The notes under the pieces are model-generated. The model saw nothing but the letters and a program-made list of their open reading frames with translations, was not told where the DNA came from and searched no databases. The position numbers and the translations under genes are program-made. From CBDHHC01 sp050633205 (GTDB lineage: Bacteria > Pseudomonadota > Alphaproteobacteria > Rhizobiales > CBDHHC01), in assembly GCA_050633205.1 (NCBI GenBank), contig JBOEGA010000199.1, forward strand, positions 1 to 17,462: a stretch of DNA of 17,462 nt, written 5' to 3'. The number at the start of each line of letters is the position of its first letter. The stretch's first letter is position 1. Shown one piece after another: positions 7,896-15,439 of the stretch.

Positions 7896-8828
7896 CTAGC
7901 TTAGTGCTTTGTCAAGCTCAGGGATAACCGTGAAGAGGTCACCAACAAGGCCGTAGTCTGCAATCTGGAAGATTGGAGCTTCTTCGTCTTTGTTGATGGC
8001 TACGATTACTTTTGAGTCTTTCATGCCTGCAAGGTGCTGGATCGCGCCGGAGATACCAACTGCGATGTAAAGCTCAGGAGCAACGATTTTACCTGTCTGA
8101 CCAACCTGCCAGTCGTTTGGCGCGTAACCAGCATCAACTGCTGCACGGGATGCACCAACTGCTGCGCCGATTTTGTTGGCGATAGGCTCAATAACAGCTT
8201 CGAAGTTTTCTTTGGAACCAACGCCACGACCACCAGAGATGATGATTTTAGCTGATGTCAGTTCAACACGATCAGACTTCGCAACTTCTTCGCTGACAAA
8301 CGAAGACAATGCACTGTCTTCAACGCTCGCAACGTTTTCTACAGGAGCACTTCCGCCTTCAGCAGCAGCCTGGAAAGATGATGTACGAACAGTAATCACT
8401 TTCTTGGCGTCTGTAGACTGTACTTTCTGGAATGCGTTACCAGCGTAAGTCGGGCGAACGAATGTGTCAGCGCTCTCAACAGAGATAACGTCAGATACCT
8501 GCATTACGTCAAGAAGTGCTGCAACGCATGGAAGTACGTTTTTGCCCTTAACAGTTGCAGGAGCAACGATAGCGTCGTAGCTGCCAGCGATAGAAACGAT
8601 AAGCTTGCTCATAGTTTCTGCCAGCTGATACTCAAGAGCATCGCTTTCAGCAACAAGAACCTTGGCAACGCCGCTTAGTTTGGAAGCAGCTTCAGCAGCG
8701 GCTCCACAGCCTTTACCAGCAACAAGAACGTGCACGTCACCGCCAAGTTTGGCAGCAGCAGTCAAAGCTTTTGCTGTTGCGTCTTTGAGGCTTACATTGT
8801 CATGTTCTGCAATCAATAGTGTTGTCAT
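7896..8828 (-). CDS. etfA: electron transfer flavoprotein alpha subunit
   Basis: EtfA binds the FAD of the EtfAB heterodimer, which takes electrons from acyl-CoA and other flavin dehydrogenases and hands them to ETF-ubiquinone oxidoreductase. The 310-residue protein has the normal length. The C-terminal FAD domain is clear: ISGGRGVGSKENF (197-209), GASRAAVDAGY (225-235), QVGQTGKIVAPELYIAVGIS (241-260), GAIQHLAGM (261-269) and the terminal NKDEEAPIFQIADYGLVGDL segment. The N-terminal half starts MTTLLIAEHDN. The ATG at 8828 has an excellent ribosome-binding site (AAGGAG, eight bases upstream) that overlaps the etfB stop codon; the gap between the two genes is 12 bp, so translation is probably coupled. 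An intrinsic terminator follows. Confidence 0.97.
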   Translation of the reverse strand: MTTLLIAEHDNVSLKDATAKALTAAAKLGGDVHVLVAGKGCGAAAEAASKLSGVAKVLVAESDALEYQLAETMSKLIVSIAGSYDAIVAPATVKGKNVLPCVAALLDVMQVSDVISVESADTFVRPTYAGNAFQKVQSTDAKKVITVRTSSFQAAAEGGSAPVENVASVEDSALSSFVSEEVAKSDRVELTSAKIIISGGRGVGSKENFEAVIEPIANKIGAAVGASRAAVDAGYAPNDWQVGQTGKIVAPELYIAVGISGAIQHLAGMKDSKVIVAINKDEEAPIFQIADYGLVGDLFTVIPELDKALS

Positions 8829-8840
8829 AATTAAATCTCC

Positions 8841-9590
8841 TTACAGAACACCAGCTTCGTTTTTAAGTTTCTCAACCAGCTCTTCAACAGAAGAAACCAT
8901 GATACCAGCCTGTCTTGCAGGTGGCTCGAAAGTTTCAAGAACGCTGATGCGCTGCTTAACTTCAACGCCGTAATCAGCAGGAGCTTTTGTATCAAGCGGC
9001 TTTTTCTTCGCTTTCATGATGTTTGGAAGAGAAGCGTAACGCGGCTCGTTCAAACGAAGGTCAGTTGTGATGATTGCAGGAAGAGGAAGTTTAACAGTCT
9101 GCAGACCACCGTCGATTTCGCGGGTTACGTCTACACTGCCTTCGCCAAGCTCAACTTTAAATGCGAATGTTCCCTGGCCCCAGCCAAGAAGTGCGGCAAG
9201 CATCTGGCCTGTCTGGTTGCAGTCATCATCAATTGCCTGCTTACCAAGAATAACAAGACCCGGCTGCTCTTCACCGATAACCCCTTTAAGGATTTTTGCA
9301 ACATCAAGAGGCTCTACAGTCTCGTCTGTCTTAACAAGAATCCCGCGGTCAGCACCCATAGCAAGGCCTGTGCGGATTGTTTCCTGAGCTTTGTCCGGCC
9401 CGATTGAAACAACAACAACTTCTTCTGCCTTACCAGCTTCCTTAAGACGAAGCGCTTCTTCAACAGCGATCTCATCGAAAGGGTTCATAGACATTTTCAC
9501 GTTAGCAAGATCGACTCCAGAGCCGTCTGCTTTAACCCGAGCTTTGACGTTAGCGTCGATCACTCGTTTTACGGGAACAAGGATTTTCAT
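8841..9590 (-). CDS. etfB: electron transfer flavoprotein beta subunit
   Basis: EtfB is the AMP-binding partner of EtfA. The 249-residue protein has the usual length and starts MKILVPVKRVID, as most family members do. The MNPFDEIAVEEALRLKE segment (35-51) and the beta-subunit signature VTREIDGGLQTVKLPLPAII (155-174), continuing to NEPRYASLPNIMKAKKKP, are complete. The ATG at 9590 is preceded by AAAGAGG. It lies 23 bp after the short-chain dehydrogenase and 12 bp before etfA, so the three genes form one operon. The sequence fits the ordinary (group I) housekeeping ETF that serves fatty-acid and amino-acid oxidation rather than the bifurcating type, although that was judged only by eye. Confidence 0.97.
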   Translation of the reverse strand: MKILVPVKRVIDANVKARVKADGSGVDLANVKMSMNPFDEIAVEEALRLKEAGKAEEVVVVSIGPDKAQETIRTGLAMGADRGILVKTDETVEPLDVAKILKGVIGEEQPGLVILGKQAIDDDCNQTGQMLAALLGWGQGTFAFKVELGEGSVDVTREIDGGLQTVKLPLPAIITTDLRLNEPRYASLPNIMKAKKKPLDTKAPADYGVEVKQRISVLETFEPPARQAGIMVSSVEELVEKLKNEAGVL

Positions 9591-9613
9591 TAAAACCTCT
9601 TTATTTAATTCAG

Positions 9614-10381
9614 TTATCTTGGCTCCAGTCTCACGGCGCCGTCGAGACGGATAACCTCGCCATTCAACATGGTGTTTTCAGCAATATGAACCACCAAATC
9701 AGCGAATTCGGCAGGTTTACCCAAACGTTTGGGAAACGGTGTTTTACCGCTGAGAGCATCCTGCAGTTCCTGCGGGAAACCCTCCATCATAGGTGTCATA
9801 AACAGTCCGGGCGCAATAGTCATCACTCGAATGCCATTCCGGGCCAAATCCCGCGCCATAGGTAACGCCATGCCTACCACACCCGCTTTCGACGCAGAAT
9901 AGGCAATCTGACCCATCTGACCATCAAATGCGGCTACAGAGGCCGTATTGACAATAACACCACGTTCACCATCATCATTTAATACATCCTGTTCAGACAT
10001 ACCAGCCGCAGCAAGTGAAGCGCAGTGAAATGTACCAACAAGATTAATACCTATGGTTCTGGCGAATAGTGCGGGATCATGCGGACCGTCTTTCGCAAGA
10101 GTCTTAGCACCAGGCGCAATGCCAGCGCAATTGACCAAGAGCCGCTCCTGACCATGTGTCGCACGTACCGTTTCAAAGCCCTGTTTAACAGATTCGATGT
10201 CGGAAACATCTACCCGTGCAAAAATGCCGCCAATTTCCTTGGAAACCGCCTGCCCCTGCTCCTCATTAAGGTCAAAAATGCCTACTTTTACGCCATTTTC
10301 AGCGAGTTTCCGCGATACGGCTGCTCCAAGCCCGGAAGCGCCTCCGGAAACGACTGCTGCAATTTGGGGGGAAAGTTCCAT
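9614..10381 (-). CDS. short-chain dehydrogenase, 3-hydroxyacyl-CoA dehydrogenase type II-like
   Basis: This is a 255-residue classical SDR of the HSD10 (3-hydroxyacyl-CoA / 2-methyl-3-hydroxybutyryl-CoA dehydrogenase) type, expected to oxidise a 3-hydroxyacyl-CoA with NAD+. The cofactor motif is GGASGLG (13-19), Asp37 after the second strand suggests NAD rather than NADP, NCAG is at 84-87, and the catalytic residues are Ser148, Tyr161 and Lys165 (YSASK). The TIAPGLFMTPMM stretch (188-199) and the insert at 120-145 (MSEQDVLNDDGERGVIVNTASV) are typical of this subgroup. AAAGGAG lies nine bases before the ATG. As the first gene of the operon with etfB and etfA, it links beta-oxidation chemistry with the electron acceptor of acyl-CoA dehydrogenase. 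Confidence 0.92.
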   Translation of the reverse strand: MELSPQIAAVVSGGASGLGAAVSRKLAENGVKVGIFDLNEEQGQAVSKEIGGIFARVDVSDIESVKQGFETVRATHGQERLLVNCAGIAPGAKTLAKDGPHDPALFARTIGINLVGTFHCASLAAAGMSEQDVLNDDGERGVIVNTASVAAFDGQMGQIAYSASKAGVVGMALPMARDLARNGIRVMTIAPGLFMTPMMEGFPQELQDALSGKTPFPKRLGKPAEFADLVVHIAENTMLNGEVIRLDGAVRLEPR

Positions 10382-10933
10382 GAATTGGGCTCCTTTGGCT
10401 GGTGGATGATGGTGGAGAACTATAGCTGAGGTTGTGGGTTGGGGATATATGCAATTGGGGTTTGTGGTTTCTGGAGACTGGAAGGCTTTTTTGTTCCGGG
10501 ATAGTTGGTTTGGGTGGAGTTGTCCTGTGGTCAGAAGGGTATCATCAGTTGCTGATGGGGGGATAAGTTTTGTGATCGGGGTGTTTTTAGCTGAAAAATG
10601 TCAATAAAAACAATAAGCGTTGGGGTGGATCTCTGATGGTTATTGTGACTGCTGCTGGTTTGTTGTCTGTTTTTTTGACGAAAATGGTGCCCGTTTAGGC
10701 ACGTGATGTTCCCTTGTATTCACGGAGTTTCACGTTTGGGGCACCGGGATTGACGTTTTGGGGGCTGCGTGTTCGGCGAAGGTATAGGTGACGGATAGAA
10801 TTGCATGAACATTTTCAGGCGGGCGAGGACGCCCCTGCCTGGCGTGGGGTATTGTCTGCTCCAAGTCTTTTAGAGCACGCAGCAGTCTGCAATCAGGTTG
10901 TTTTATTTTTCATATCAGATGTTTTTCTTTTTA
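10382..10933. other. G/T-rich intergenic stretch without a supported gene
   Basis: Between the divergent SDR and membrane-protein genes lie about 550 bases with a strong excess of G and T on the plus strand (roughly 10430-10800). No frame stays open with a good start and ribosome-binding site. Short hairpins are visible: GTGCC/GGCAC (10687-10702) and GGGCG/CGCCC (10821-10834). A weak minus-strand -10 (TATAGT, 10424-10419) could serve the SDR-etf operon. A decayed gene, an untranslated RNA or simple spacer are all possible. Confidence 0.4.
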
Positions 10934-10961
10934 TTGATACAACCTTTAATTGTAGTAATAT
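10934..10961 (+). promoter_or_regulatory. sigma70-type promoter for the repeat-bearing membrane protein
   Basis: TTGATA (10934-10939) and TAATAT (10956-10961) are 16 bases apart, within an AT-rich stretch about 40 bases before the start codon at 11000. Confidence 0.6.
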
Positions 10962-10999
10962 GCTTTCCATAATAAGCAAATATATTTTTTAGAGGTGGC

Positions 11000-12475
11000 A
11001 TGTTTAATCAAATTATTAAATGGCTTAACGAACAATTCTCAATTTTCAATATAGAACCACTTATAGCATTTCCGATTATTATCTCATTAACAGCTATATA
11101 TTACCTGCAAAAACACCATAGAAATCTTCTTGAGAAAATGCCTGACCGAAAAGCCAAAGGCCTGGAGGTGGAGCGTAATAAAGTTGGCTCAACCGAGCTG
11201 GTCAGCCCTGAGACTTATAACAACAGGCTCTCGGTTTCACTCGGCTTGCTTGATAGCAAACTGGGTTCCAACCCCTGGAGTGTAACATCTTATGATTGGT
11301 GTTTTGGCCTAGCAATTATTTATCCAATTGTTTCAATCTTACTGGTGTGGGGGATAACAGGGGAAGACACATCTGGAATACCAGATTTTTTACCGGAGAT
11401 GGGCCCAACCAGCAGGTTTGTGCTTTTATTAGTATTATTTACCCTTCCTTCCAGTTTACTCGGGGTTATGCAGGCACTCGATGCCGAAAGACCCTTGAGA
11501 GCTTTAGTTTTCGTTTTCGCTTTCGCTGGTGCTTTCGCTGGCGCAGTCGCAGTCGCTGGCACTGTCGCTGGCGCTTTCGCTATTGCTGTCACTGTCGTTT
11601 TCGCTATTGCTGTCACTGAAGCTTTCGCTGGCGCTTTCGCTGTTGCTGTCGTTTTCGCTTTCGCTGTCACTGGCGCTGTAGCTGGCGCTGGCGCTGGCGC
11701 TGGCATGTCGATATTTCTACAGCGAAAAGGCTTTATGCCAATGTCGCGAAGTATCCCCTGGCTTATATTATTATTGTCGGTTTTTTTGATCAGTTACTTT
11801 TCTTCAGTATTGGATCTAAAGAACGAAAGCCGATCCATAATTGTTTTTCTTGGCATTCTTCCCTTACTTAATGTTGTGTTTGACTGGTTTTCACTTGGGG
11901 TTACCCGTTTTCTTCTTAGGAAGACGAACAACGACAACGCATATTACCGGCCTTATCTGAATGGATTTATTGATGCAATAGCAGCTATTATAATTTTAAT
12001 CCTTCTGGCGATTTGTATTACTTCAACACTTCAGTTTATGAACATTCTCGCCTATGCCGGTGGCGCTTCTCAGCCAATGATTGATCTTCCGGGCGTCATA
12101 AAAACAATGAGAGAGCGTCCCGGAGATCCTGCCGTATGGTGGGTGTATATTATGCTGTTCTCAACACTACTCCCCAGCTTTGCACATGCTGTGATAGCAT
12201 CCGGACATGTGGTTACCTGGGGGCTGCCAAGGAGTTTGCTTGAGAGACACAGGAAAGCATTCAAAGAAGGTTTTGAAGGTGATTATGTTAAGCTCCTGAA
12301 AACCGCCAGAACAATGACCTTGCGCCGTGTTGCAGAATTTGGCGTAGCGATATTTGGCATTGGAATAATGGTATTTCTGTTATGGACACTCCATCTTGGT
12401 TTGCCACAACTCGCGGCCCTGTTACTGGATATATCTGAGGCTATTGCCAGTTGGCAGGGAGCTATCTTGTCTTGA
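11000..12475 (+). CDS. polytopic membrane protein with X-Ala dipeptide-repeat segment
   Basis: I do not recognise a family for this 491-residue protein. It has hydrophobic segments at about 18-36, 101-118, 139-158, 253-270, 279-297, 322-350, 384-402 and 446-466, so it is an inner-membrane protein with roughly eight or more helices. Between about 170 and 235 the sequence is almost only Ala, Gly, Val, Phe, Ile and Thr, with Ala at nearly every second position (for example AFAGAFAGAVAVAGTVAGAF), encoded by a hexanucleotide repeat. Hydrophilic stretches are at 37-97, 240-250, 303-320, 355-380 and 411-440; the last, RSLLERHRKAFKEGFEGDYV, is probably cytosolic. AGAGGTGG directly precedes the ATG at 11000, and a promoter lies 40 bases upstream. 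The gene stands alone, with a hairpin after its stop. It could be a transporter, a channel or a sensor; nothing in the sequence decides. Confidence 0.85.
   Translation: MFNQIIKWLNEQFSIFNIEPLIAFPIIISLTAIYYLQKHHRNLLEKMPDRKAKGLEVERNKVGSTELVSPETYNNRLSVSLGLLDSKLGSNPWSVTSYDWCFGLAIIYPIVSILLVWGITGEDTSGIPDFLPEMGPTSRFVLLLVLFTLPSSLLGVMQALDAERPLRALVFVFAFAGAFAGAVAVAGTVAGAFAIAVTVVFAIAVTEAFAGAFAVAVVFAFAVTGAVAGAGAGAGMSIFLQRKGFMPMSRSIPWLILLLSVFLISYFSSVLDLKNESRSIIVFLGILPLLNVVFDWFSLGVTRFLLRKTNNDNAYYRPYLNGFIDAIAAIIILILLAICITSTLQFMNILAYAGGASQPMIDLPGVIKTMRERPGDPAVWWVYIMLFSTLLPSFAHAVIASGHVVTWGLPRSLLERHRKAFKEGFEGDYVKLLKTARTMTLRRVAEFGVAIFGIGIMVFLLWTLHLGLPQLAALLLDISEAIASWQGAILS
11510..11704 (+). repeat. degenerate hexanucleotide tandem repeat inside the membrane-protein gene
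   Basis: About 32 six-base units built from TTTCGC, GCTGGC, GTCGCT, GTCACT and GTTTTC follow each other without loss of frame. They encode alternating dipeptides such as Phe-Ala, Gly-Ala, Val-Ala and Ile-Ala. The last part is a clean run of the GCTGGC unit. Because the unit is two codons, slippage would change the length by whole dipeptides and keep the reading frame. Confidence 0.92.
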
Positions 12476-12487
12476 GCCCCAATAGTT

Positions 12488-12515
12488 CCGGTGCATGTTA
12501 CATACATGGCACCGG
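12488..12515. repeat. CCGGTG-N16-CACCGG inverted repeat after the membrane-protein gene
   Basis: Arms CCGGTG (12488-12493) and CACCGG (12510-12515) flank 16 bases that themselves contain ATGT/ACAT, so the hairpin is stronger than the arms alone. No T-run follows. The arms and spacing equal those at 4848-4875. Confidence 0.5.
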
Positions 12516-12564
12516 GCTGTATGAGGAACCTCCAGTCCCTCGAAAACACAGTTTCCATTTGCTA

Positions 12565-12593
12565 TTGACAAGCCATCGTTTTTAATCTGATCT
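12565..12593 (+). promoter_or_regulatory. sigma70-type promoter for the lipoprotein gene
   Basis: A consensus TTGACA (12565-12570) is followed after 17 bases by TGATCT (12588-12593). This would start transcription near 12600, 20-50 bases before the candidate start codons. Confidence 0.55.
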
Positions 12594-12618
12594 ATCAGGG
12601 TTTGGTATAAATTGCCCA

Positions 12619-13281
12619 GTGAAAAACAAAACAAGAAAAATAATAACAATGTTTACCTTCCTCAGACTCTTTGCAGTCCTTTTTGTTCTCGTATTTCTAT
12701 CTTCGTGCAATGCTAAAAGGGTGGAGATTTTCAGCAGTACTACTGTGGCGAAGCATGTCGGGTATGAAAATAAACAAACGAAAATTGATGAAGGTGTTTA
12801 CCTGCTGGTTGAAAGCGGGGCCAGCGATATGCATGCTGATTTAATGAAAAAACTGGTACGCAGTGCTGCCAAACTGACTTTGAGTAAAGGCTATCGCAGG
12901 TTTGTTATCTTCCCGGACGAGAAAAATGATGAGGAACTGGAAGAGGCGCTTAATAAAAAGAGGGCACGCAAGCTTTACCTGAAAAGAATAGCTGAGAAGT
13001 CCAAAGACATGGGAAGAGCCCGTGTGCTGGTGCAAAGACGTGGTGCGATACATATTTCTCAGGATTTATTTGCTGTAATCGTTATGCTGAAAAAGGGAAG
13101 AGCGGGAATTCCGGCCAAATATGTTCGACAGGCTTCGGGAAGAGCACCTTATGCTCCGAATATCTCTACAACCGGACCTGCTATTTATCGTAATTTTCCG
13201 GGAAACCCGGGTGTAAAAGAGGCTGCAAAGATTGCGAAAGAGCTCTTTACACCCAAAAAGCCAGCTCCGGCTTCCCGTTAG
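12619..13281 (+). CDS. lipoprotein, distantly like CC0125/CC1285-type lipoproteins
   Basis: The product has a basic N-terminus (KNKTRK), a hydrophobic core (FLRLFAVLFVLVF) and a lipobox LSSC with the lipidated Cys at 30, so it is exported and lipid-anchored. Asn follows the Cys, which gives no inner-membrane retention signal of the Asp+2 kind. The GTG at 12619 gives the positive n-region; an ATG at 12649 would leave a shorter signal peptide, and neither has a clear ribosome-binding site. The mature part has a compact domain, EGVYLLVESGASDMHADLMK then LVRSAAKLTLSKGYRRFVIF (about 58-98), whose pattern of a short strand, a helix with paired Ala and then GYxxFV resembles the CC0125/CC1285 lipoproteins. 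After a charged stretch (about 99-130) it ends in a Pro/Lys-rich tail. Function unknown. It has its own promoter and terminator. Confidence 0.75.
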   Translation: MKNKTRKIITMFTFLRLFAVLFVLVFLSSCNAKRVEIFSSTTVAKHVGYENKQTKIDEGVYLLVESGASDMHADLMKKLVRSAAKLTLSKGYRRFVIFPDEKNDEELEEALNKKRARKLYLKRIAEKSKDMGRARVLVQRRGAIHISQDLFAVIVMLKKGRAGIPAKYVRQASGRAPYAPNISTTGPAIYRNFPGNPGVKEAAKIAKELFTPKKPAPASR

Positions 13282-13318
13282 AAATAACCAATGGAATGAA
13301 CTTAGCCTTTATCATTTC

Positions 13319-13346
13319 ACTCTGAAGTCATCAGACCAGAGTTTTT
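13319..13346 (+). terminator. intrinsic terminator of the lipoprotein gene
   Basis: ACTCTG (13319-13324) pairs with CAGAGT (13337-13342). Inside, GTC pairs with GAC around ATCA after a two-base bulge. TTTT follows at once. It lies 38 bases past the stop codon. Confidence 0.7.
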
Positions 13347-13398
13347 ACCATGTGGGCACGGCAAAATTAATTATACACGGTATTTTGTACCAATTGGG

Positions 13399-13426
13399 TT
13401 GAAATTATTTTTTTCGTCTATATATT
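13399..13426 (+). promoter_or_regulatory. sigma70-type promoter for the metallo-hydrolase gene
   Basis: TTGAAA (13399-13404), a 16-base T-rich spacer and TATATT (13421-13426) form a good promoter about 40 bases upstream of the ATG at 13468. Confidence 0.65.
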
Positions 13427-13467
13427 CCGCTCACCATCTAAAAACAGTCAATGTGAAGTGATAAATA

Positions 13468-14394
13468 ATGAAAAAAATTCTGCTTGCCGTCATTGCAATT
13501 ATCGTTATCGGGTTTGGTGTACTTGTTTACACTTTCCTTCCACAAAATCTCGATGTTCCTGCTGGTGAGGCTGCGAAACTGCCCTCATCCACCGTCCCGG
13601 AGGGGATTACGCTTAAGGCAATTACATCCGGAGTGATTTCTTCTTCTGCTGCATTTTCCTACAGGGGTGGCAGTCCGCTTGATGAGCGCACGACAAATGT
13701 TGGCAGTATACTGGTTGAGCACCCGAAGGGGGCTCTGCTCTTTGATGCGGGCTTTGGTGCCAGTGTCGATGAGCATCTGAAAACGGCTCCCTGGCTGATG
13801 CAGAAGCTTGTTAAGCTTACCCCCGGAAAAACGGTAGCTGACCAGCTTAAAGCTGCTGGAAAAACGCTGGACAGTATTAAAGGTGTTTATATCACCCATG
13901 CGCACTGGGATCATGTGAGTGGTCTGGAAAACCTTGCGGGTGTTCCTGTGTTTTTCCCCAAAGCCGAACTTCATTTTATTAAAAATGCCGGACATGCCTC
14001 CAAACTTGCGAGAGATCTGATCAAGGACAAATACAATCTGTATGATTTCCAAAGCGGGCCCTACATGGGGTTTGAAAAAAGTCATGATGTTTACGGTGAT
14101 GGAAGCATTGTGATTGTACCGATGCTGGGACATACACCGGGATCAATTGCTGCTTTTGTCAATACATCAGACGGGAAGCATTATGCCCTTATTGGTGATA
14201 CGGCATGGCAGACTGAAGGTGTCAGCCTTCCAGCCGAGAGACCGTGGATGGCGCGCAATATGGTTGATGTCCATACTCAACGAATCAGAGAAAATCTGGT
14301 TACCCTGCACAAGATCAAGAAGAGCAATCCTGACCTGATTATTGTTCCTGCCCATGATATGCGTATCTGGGAGAAGCTACCCCGGCTTAACTGA
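13468..14394 (+). CDS. membrane-anchored metallo-beta-lactamase-fold hydrolase (AHL-lactonase-like)
   Basis: This is a 308-residue protein with an N-terminal hydrophobic anchor (residues 4-24, AVIAIIVIGFGVLVYTFLP) that puts the enzyme in the periplasm. The metallo-beta-lactamase fold has a full ligand set: THAHWDH (143-149, ligands His144, His146, Asp148, His149), His222 in GHTPGS, Asp244 in LIGDTAW and His296 in VPAHD. The order and spacing fit the lactonase-like subgroup that includes N-acyl-homoserine lactonases (LFDAGFG at 91-97 as well), so lactone or ester hydrolysis, possibly quorum quenching, is plausible but not proved. The start ATG is preceded by GAAGTG. It has its own promoter and is followed by a composite hairpin, then by a secreted esterase on the same strand. 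The substrate cannot be told from the sequence. Confidence 0.87.
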   Translation: MKKILLAVIAIIVIGFGVLVYTFLPQNLDVPAGEAAKLPSSTVPEGITLKAITSGVISSSAAFSYRGGSPLDERTTNVGSILVEHPKGALLFDAGFGASVDEHLKTAPWLMQKLVKLTPGKTVADQLKAAGKTLDSIKGVYITHAHWDHVSGLENLAGVPVFFPKAELHFIKNAGHASKLARDLIKDKYNLYDFQSGPYMGFEKSHDVYGDGSIVIVPMLGHTPGSIAAFVNTSDGKHYALIGDTAWQTEGVSLPAERPWMARNMVDVHTQRIRENLVTLHKIKKSNPDLIIVPAHDMRIWEKLPRLN

Positions 14395-14399
14395 TATTT

Positions 14400-14451
14400 C
14401 CGGTTTTCCTGCTGCCATGAGCCTTTTGGTTTTATGGCAGTGGGGAACCGG
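14400..14451. repeat. composite hairpin after the metallo-hydrolase gene
   Basis: Outer arms CCGGTT (14400-14405) and AACCGG (14446-14451) enclose inner arms CTGCCAT (14412-14418) and ATGGCAG (14434-14440). It starts six bases past the stop codon. No T-run follows, so it may protect the mRNA 3' end or act as a poor terminator. It shares the CCGGT arm start with the hairpins at 4848 and 12488. Confidence 0.55.
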
Positions 14452-14593
14452 GTGATCTGCTCCACCACCTCTCATTCCCTGCCCCATCCCTCTCCTGTTA
14501 CAAAAAGTTACAAAACTGCAGCTGACTGAAATCTTTCTGACAAAGTATGGGTGCAGGCTTGTTGTATGATCTGGTATTGTATGGAGGATGCGG

Positions 14594-15412
14594 ATGGGAA
14601 TGATCAAATCCATTATATTTGCAGTTGCGATTGCTGTTTCGCTGACGAGTACTGCTTCAGTGGTTTTTTCTGCACAGGAAAGATATTTTGAAGGCAGGGA
14701 ATATACTATTGTTTTCCCGAATAAAAATCCCGGGAAGCAAAAATACCCGCTGGTTCTGATGCTTCATGGCGGCCTTGGAAACTCGTTAAATCTGGAGAGG
14801 GCTCTGCCGTTTAACCAAATGGCCAAGCGTAACGGGTTTATTGTTGTTTATCCTAACGGTTACCCATTGAGAATTGCGCCACGCAGGAAAGTCTGGAACG
14901 CGGGTGGCTGCTGTGGCAGAGCGATGCGGGATAATGTTGATGATGTTGGGTATCTGACCGGCTTGATTAAAAGCATTGTCAAAAAATACCCGGTGAACAG
15001 ACGAAAAATATATATTATGGGACATTCCAACGGGGCCATGATGGCTTACCGGTTTGCCTGTGAACGTCCGGGTATGCTGGCTGGCATCATTCCGGTTTCA
15101 GGGCCTCTTATGACGGAAAGCTGCAAATCCGGTCCTGTTAAAGTCCTTCATATTCATGGTGAAAATGATAGTCGTGTTCCCTTTGAAGGCAGACGCCGTA
15201 TACGCCCTATTGTTCAAAACAGACCTTTTCGTTCTGTCAGGCAGACAAAGCGTATTCTGGAAGAAGCCGGGGCACGGATGAAAGTTATGGTTATCCGGGA
15301 TGCCGGGCATAACATCAGTGAAATTGATTCATATATGAAAGAACAGAAGTCAGTTGGAATACCGGGCATTATTGCACGGTTTATAAATGACAGGCAGACT
15401 GCGGCGAAGTGA
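14594..15412 (+). CDS. secreted alpha/beta hydrolase, PHB depolymerase / feruloyl esterase-like (LpqC type)
   Basis: This is a 272-residue secreted esterase of the polyhydroxybutyrate-depolymerase / CE1 group. Three ATGs lie six bases apart (14588, 14594, 14600); 14594 sits six bases after GGAGG and is preferred. Residues 1-27 form a signal peptide (IIFAVAIAVSLTSTASVVFSA). The fold shows the oxyanion segment LMLHGGLGN (55-63), VVYPNGY (84-90), WNAGGCCG (101-108, a Cys pair usual in this family), DDVGYL (116-121) and the nucleophile elbow GHSNG with Ser145. Asp192 (HGENDSRVP) and His239 (DAGHN) complete the triad. It is shorter than true extracellular PHB depolymerases and has no substrate-binding domain, so small esters or oligomers are likelier substrates. 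The last four codons and the stop fall in the 43-bp direct repeat at 15397. Confidence 0.9.
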   Translation: MGMIKSIIFAVAIAVSLTSTASVVFSAQERYFEGREYTIVFPNKNPGKQKYPLVLMLHGGLGNSLNLERALPFNQMAKRNGFIVVYPNGYPLRIAPRRKVWNAGGCCGRAMRDNVDDVGYLTGLIKSIVKKYPVNRRKIYIMGHSNGAMMAYRFACERPGMLAGIIPVSGPLMTESCKSGPVKVLHIHGENDSRVPFEGRRRIRPIVQNRPFRSVRQTKRILEEAGARMKVMVIRDAGHNISEIDSYMKEQKSVGIPGIIARFINDRQTAAK

Positions 15413-15439
15413 GTTAATTCGGATAGAAACCGGGGCGGG
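15397..15439 (+). repeat. direct repeat, left copy (candidate attL)
   Basis: These 43 bases begin GACTGCGGCGAAGTGAG, cover the esterase codons for Ala-Ala-Lys-stop and continue through GGATAGAAACC. They recur without mismatch at 17420-17462, an offset of 2,023 bp. The base before the repeat differs (A here, G in the right copy), which fixes its left edge. The right edge is unknown because the right copy runs off the window. Confidence 0.97.

Noticed and set aside
10801..10992. 63-codon frame upstream of the membrane-protein gene
   Set aside because: TTG or ATG start without ribosome-binding site, no recognisable features, and it overlaps the predicted promoter at 10934-10961.
11320..11706. 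Antisense frame with Pro/Lys/Ala/Thr repeats resembling a histone H1-like tail
   Set aside because: It is the mirror of the hexanucleotide repeat. The sense frame is a full-length membrane protein with promoter and ribosome-binding site, and the antisense frame has neither.
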